Origin: Montifringilla adamsi
Lineage: Eukaryota > Chordata > Aves > Passeriformes > Passeridae
Length of the DNA stretch: 64,000 bases
NCBI GenBank assembly: GCA_017590115.1
Contig: JAGGNK010006571.1
Location: forward strand, 434,001-498,000
Reading direction: 5' to 3'
Positions 59,556 to 64,000 of the stretch are shown one piece after another (position 1 is the stretch's first letter; each line of letters opens with the position of its first letter). A program made the position numbers and the translations under genes. The notes under the pieces are model-generated. The model saw only the letters and a list, made by a program, of their open reading frames with translations, was not told where the DNA came from and did no database searches.

Positions 59556-60887
59556 TCCTCACACAGCCAGAACAAGCAGCTTGTGCTCTGTAAACAGGTT
59601 CAGGAAGAGGTTTGTCCTCATCACCAATGGCATCATTAAAACCTGAGACCTGGACAAAGCAAGGACAACCATGCCCAATGCTGGCATCAACCTTTTCCTG
59701 CATACCTCACCCACCATGGGAGTGAAGTTTTGAGGTAAAAGTGTAGTGCAGGTAGCTCTATATTCTGGGACCCTCCTCAAATTAAGCTATTTGAAGGATC
59801 TGGACATCTGAGACTCTGCTGAGGGAAACCTGGGGGTGAGCAGATAAGGAAACTTAACCTGTGTGGGTGTGGGATGTGTAGTGAAGAAGAAGCCTTAATA
59901 CCAGTCAGATGGTGCAAGAGTGACTGACAGCATAATTCCTGGATGATCAGACAGGGAAGTTTCCTTAGCATGATGGAGGACAGTGAGCAGACAGCAGTTC
60001 CTCAGCTGGGAAACGTTGGAGCAACGCCTCTCTGGGATGGAGAAGTTTTCATATCCCTTCTACACCACAATAATGCATGGACAGCCCTGAGCTGCTGAAA
60101 ATATGGGGAACATAGGGGACACAAGGAGTGAAAGAAGATTACTCCTCTGGTGGCAGAGAAATTGCTTCATCATTGGTTAGAATCCTTCTGCCAAAGCTAT
60201 CCTTCAGTATGGGTTACTGAGATGTGGGATTTCCAAATTGTTACAGTTTCATTGAATCCTGACAGAGTAATTTGAGGACTTCACTATAACTCAGTAGGAT
60301 TCAGCAGAACTGCGTGTGATCATGTAAATCCTTACACACAGCTGTGTTCAACCTTGGTATTGAGATCAGTTTCAATTTCAATAGGCCAAAGGACAAGGAA
60401 CTGTTCAATCAGCTAAAAGCCAGCAAATATGAAAGAGTAGTAGGTCCAGACCAATGACACTTCAGGGGGATTTATCACTAGGAAAGGCTAATTAATACCT
60501 TCACTCCCTCCACCTAGACTTATTTCAGGAGGTAGAAAGCTAATTCTCCTTTGTAAGTCACAAGAACACTGCCAACTATATGTGTCTTCCCACTAGCACA
60601 AAAAAGGCTCTGAACCCACTGAGACATTGGTAGCCAATTCTGCTGCATGGACTTTAGAGAAGGCTGAGCCTTCTCATCATATCTTGTAGTATTTGTAAAC
60701 ACATCTCGTGTTTGGATTTGGCCTGCTGACACAGACCCAGCTTGTTTCAGAAAATAGCAGGAGACAGCAGTTAAAAGAACTTGATCCTTCCAGAAGAGCC
60801 AGATGCCCATGTGAATGAAAACCCTGTGTGAGTAAATGTGCTCTCCTCAGTTCTTGGATATGCACTGGACTGAGGCTTTCAGCTGCT
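59556..60887. other. Unclassified stretch between SINE and LTR
   Basis: About 1.3 kb, less AT-rich than the flanks, lying between the SINE and the minus-strand LTR. Short frames only (up to 96 codons, minus strand, 60520-60810). No retroviral motif could be recognised in it, although it sits directly 3' of the LTR on the minus strand. It may be unique DNA or a decayed unrecognised repeat. Confidence 0.45.
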
Positions 60888-61283
60888 TCTGGCTGATGCT
60901 TTGTGTGAGAAGATGAGGACGAGTGAAGAGATCTGAATCTTGACTCCATGTTTCAGAAGGCTGGTTTATTATATTATGATATATATTATATTAAAATGAT
61001 ATAGCAAAACTATACTAAAAGAATAGAGAGAAAAAGATTCTTCAGAAGGCTACAAAGAACAAGAATGGAATGACAACAAAGGCTTGTGACTCTCCGAGAG
61101 CCCGAGCCAGCTGACTGTGATTGGCCATTAATTAGAAACAACCAACATTCACCAGTCACAGCTGCACCTGTTGCATTCCACAGCAGCAGATAGTTATTGT
61201 TTGCATTTCTTTCCTGAGGCTCCTCAGCTTCTCAGGAGAAAAAAATCCTAGCAAAGGATTTTTCATAAAATATCACGGCTACA
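60888..61283 (-). mobile_element. Solitary LTR of a passerine endogenous retrovirus
   Basis: About 396 bases, minus strand. It starts TGTAGCCGTGATATTTTATG, then AAAAATCCTTTGC, CTCCTGAGAAGCTGAGGAGC, GTGGAATGCAACAGG, a CCAAT box region (AATGGCCAATCACAGTCAGC), the TTCTTTTAGTATAG block, an AT-rich part with AATAAA (plus-strand 60965-60970) and CTTCTGAAACATGGAGTC. This order matches a high-copy songbird LTR that I recognise by sight but cannot name. GCTGCT occurs exactly at both borders (60882-60887 and 61284-61289), consistent with a 6-bp target duplication if the 3' terminal CA has mutated to GA. No internal genes are present. Confidence 0.83.
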
Positions 61284-64000
61284 GCTGCTCTAGCATTTTT
61301 TTAATGCAAACTGTAGGACTTTTTTTTCCAAATAATTTTTATCAGCATAATCACTTACCATAAAAGCAGTCTTCAGAAAATATACTCCCTAAAGCATATA
61401 GATATAATAGATAGTTTAAAGTGTTTTCCTTATTACAAAGTTGTTACACCAAGAGATACACTTTTCTTCTCTATCACTTCTCAATAAACATTTGACATAG
61501 AGGGTTCTTGCTCTTCAGGGAAGATTTAATGTTCTCAATTCAGCTGGCCTTTTTGCATTCCTCATTCCACTCTTGGCCCTGGCTGAAAAAGCATATTGAT
61601 TTTTATTCGATCTTAGGGCTCTGGCTGTACCGATGTGGCATGACAGAAGTACAGGCTGAACACCCGAGAGTTGGAATGGCTGGATAACACCACCTAATTG
61701 CCAGTAACTACTCATCTCCCCAGCAACTTTTTATTGTAATTCTAGGGGTATTAAACTTATTAACATATTGAACAAAAGTGGTATGCTGCATCAAGTGATG
61801 AGGAGGAAAGTCTTTCAGTCTCAGGGCTGGAGAAGCGTTGTCACTAATCTTTCAATTAGGGGGGAAAAACCCCAATCAAATAATTCATGACACTGGGTAG
61901 AAAACAGTCTCAAGCAGCATTTTTATATATCCATTCTGATCTGCGTTTTTATTTGGTATGACTGATCTGATTTTGTGATTGCTTTTGGGATTCAGTGATC
62001 AGATGCAGAAATCAGCAATACTTTTTACTGCATTGTTTCTGCACTAACAAACTTTGACTATGTTTACTTAACTAATAGACAAGGTATTTGATTGCCATGG
62101 TAGAGATAGTGTATTTGTTACTGCATTGCTCAGTATGCATTTTCAAGGGAAAGGTAAAGAAAGTATTTTGTCTTGAGTTTGTTCAGATTTAGAAATTGTG
62201 TCAAATTGTCGTTTCTTATTTTAGAAAAATCAGAAAAAGCAAATAATCTAGCCAGATTCCACACATGATGTCAGCAGCCTGTTTTTCAAGCGCTGGTTTT
62301 GCGATGGTTAAGCTGATCACTTCTGAACCAGAAGAACAAGATAGTAACTGTACTTAAAAACGATGCTTATGTCAGGTAAGAATGAGTTTGGGATTGTCAT
62401 GATGGAAAGTTACATCAGCAAGAGTAACACCAACACAAAATGGTGAGTCACACCAACACAAAATTTTTCATTCTATTTCACCTGCCATTTTGACAAAAGA
62501 TAAAGTTATTAAAGGCCTAAGGAAAATAGTTCTTCTCTCAGATGGTCTCATTTGTACCCACGAACAAATATAGAAATAAAAATGAGTAGTAAGAACATGT
62601 AGGCTTACTAACATAGGTCATGACAGATCTAATGACTGCATAAAAATCAAGTTTCATTTATGTATAATGAAGTGTCCTCAGGGAATTAAGACACAGCCCA
62701 TGCACAAAGGTTAAAAAAATTTATAAGGCAAGTAAAACAGTAATATACAAAAGTCACAACACCTATGCTGGATTGGAGACAATTTATGTTTAATACTTCC
62801 ATTAACAACATTTAAGTCTGGAACTTTTCTGTCACAAAAGATAGAAATAATCTAATCTAAAAAAGATTTGCACAAAAAAAAAAAGACCAGGATGTAGTAC
62901 AAAACACAGTTGTACATTTCAGTACAAATAATAAGTTTAGCTGTGAAGTAGCGTGTCTAAACAAGGACAGAAGGATTCAAATGCAGTTAAAAGCAGTAAC
63001 TATGAGACATCAAATCTGTTAAGAGCTTATAAAAAGATAACACCAAAGAAACAAAACCAGGATGATGAATCTGACAGAGACAACCACTGTAGGTGGTTTG
63101 TGTTGTAGTTGTAAACAGTAAGAAAGCACTACGTGGCCTAAGTGAGCATCTGCCTTTTCCATGTCTCCATCAGCTGTGAAAGTGCACAGGTACTGCCACC
63201 CTCAGGAGCAGCAATTTAAAAAGCACATTCTTCCAGCTGCAGACACAGGCATGCAGTTGCTGGTTTCATTTTAATCACAGCATTGCCACCAATTTCTTTT
63301 GTGGTTTAGAACAAATTAGCTCTTTGCCACAATTTTTGCAGTTGTAAAGGGTGAAGATAATATGAGCCAATCCTAAAAAAAAGTGTTTCCAGATTTATTA
63401 TTCAGTAGCAGATTGAAAATAAATACTGCTGTATAAACACTGCATTTTACTTCATGGCTGAATGCAAACAAATAACTAGCATTCCAACTGCTATCTTCTG
63501 CATGTACTTTTATTTCTTTTAAATATATGCAAACAAATTCCCTAAAGGTAATAGGCTTAACATATACTTACTGAAGGGAAACCTAGAAATTTATTTCTCT
63601 AACCTAGAAATCTCTATTCAGTAGCATTTAGCTTAGTCTATTCCCAGAGTATTAGTATCAGGAGGTTATTCTTATATTTTCACTGTATCAATACATTATG
63701 ATATATTTACTGACATATAAAAGAAATTATGCTATTGTGAGGAACAAAACTGTTTTCAACATTCCCCCAAAAGGCAAACAGACCAAGTTCTGCTACTCCA
63801 AGACCCCATACCAGACCCAGTATCAGCACCCTTGTACTAACCTTAAGCCATAAGTAATTTATAAAATCTTGATGGAAAATCAAGATGTTCCTAACTGTAG
63901 TCCTGACAAAAAGCATCTATATCAGCAACAGGAATTATAGAGAAAGCCTTCCAGTCTCTACTGGTAAAGGATGTTTGTGCTGCTGAGAGATCTTCCAAAG
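61284..64000. other. Unique AT-rich non-coding stretch
   Basis: No gene or repeat family recognised. A short direct repeat (ACACCAACACAAAAT twice, 23 bases apart, about 62427 and 62450) is present. A good plus-strand donor (GTCAG/GTAAGAA at about 62370) has no convincing open exon upstream. Confidence 0.5.

Noticed and set aside
1..64000. CRISPR arrays, operons, phage or plasmid modules
   Set aside because: No regularly spaced repeats, no closely packed genes, no ribosome-binding-site pattern; the repeat content is avian nuclear.

Overview
The window looks like AT-rich, gene-poor nuclear DNA from a songbird (passerine). The basis is its interspersed repeats: several CR1 LINE copies, a tRNA-Ile-derived SINE with a CR1-type 3' tail (the arrangement of TguSINE1, a passerine family), and four solitary long terminal repeats (LTRs) of avian endogenous retroviruses. 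I see no bacterial or viral gene layout, no rRNA or intact tRNA gene, and no CRISPR array. Open frames are short: the longest is 164 codons, and only about a dozen exceed 105 codons. That is roughly what chance gives for 64 kb of this base composition in six frames, so almost none of them should be read as genes.

Layout. Positions 1-24.6 kb are mostly unique intergenic or intronic sequence. They hold one CR1 3' end (2.8 kb), a possible minus-strand terminal exon with a polyadenylation signal (3.7 kb), an alternating purine-pyrimidine block (9.24 kb), a 27-bp tandem duplication (17.7 kb), facing A/C-rich and T/G-rich tracts (19.4-19.6 kb) and two hairpins (11.5 and 21.7 kb). From 24.6 to 42.6 kb the sequence is repeat-rich: LTRs at 24.65, 37.10 and 41.71 kb, two long 5'-truncated CR1 copies (28.5-30.1 and 31.55-32.8 kb), a short antisense CR1 tail between them, and two GC-rich islands (28.0-28.35 and 39.0-39.7 kb). 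From 42.6 to 59.4 kb it is again mostly unique, with faint MIR-like traces near 46-47 kb, possible conserved regulatory elements near 52.4 and 53.8 kb, and the best-looking internal exon candidate (55415-55534, minus). From 59.4 to 61.3 kb there is the SINE and a fourth LTR; the rest is unique sequence.

No gene can be named. If the exon candidates are real, they belong to minus-strand transcription, and much of the window could be introns of one or more large genes. The two best supported results are the passerine-type SINE at 59.4 kb and the LTR at 37101-37470, whose TG...CA ends, TATA box, polyadenylation signal and near-perfect 6-bp target duplication all agree. I found no convincing new biological system. 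The most useful leads are the 55.4-kb exon candidate, the two possible minus-strand terminal exons, the unclassified GC-rich islands and several perfect short-loop inverted repeats.
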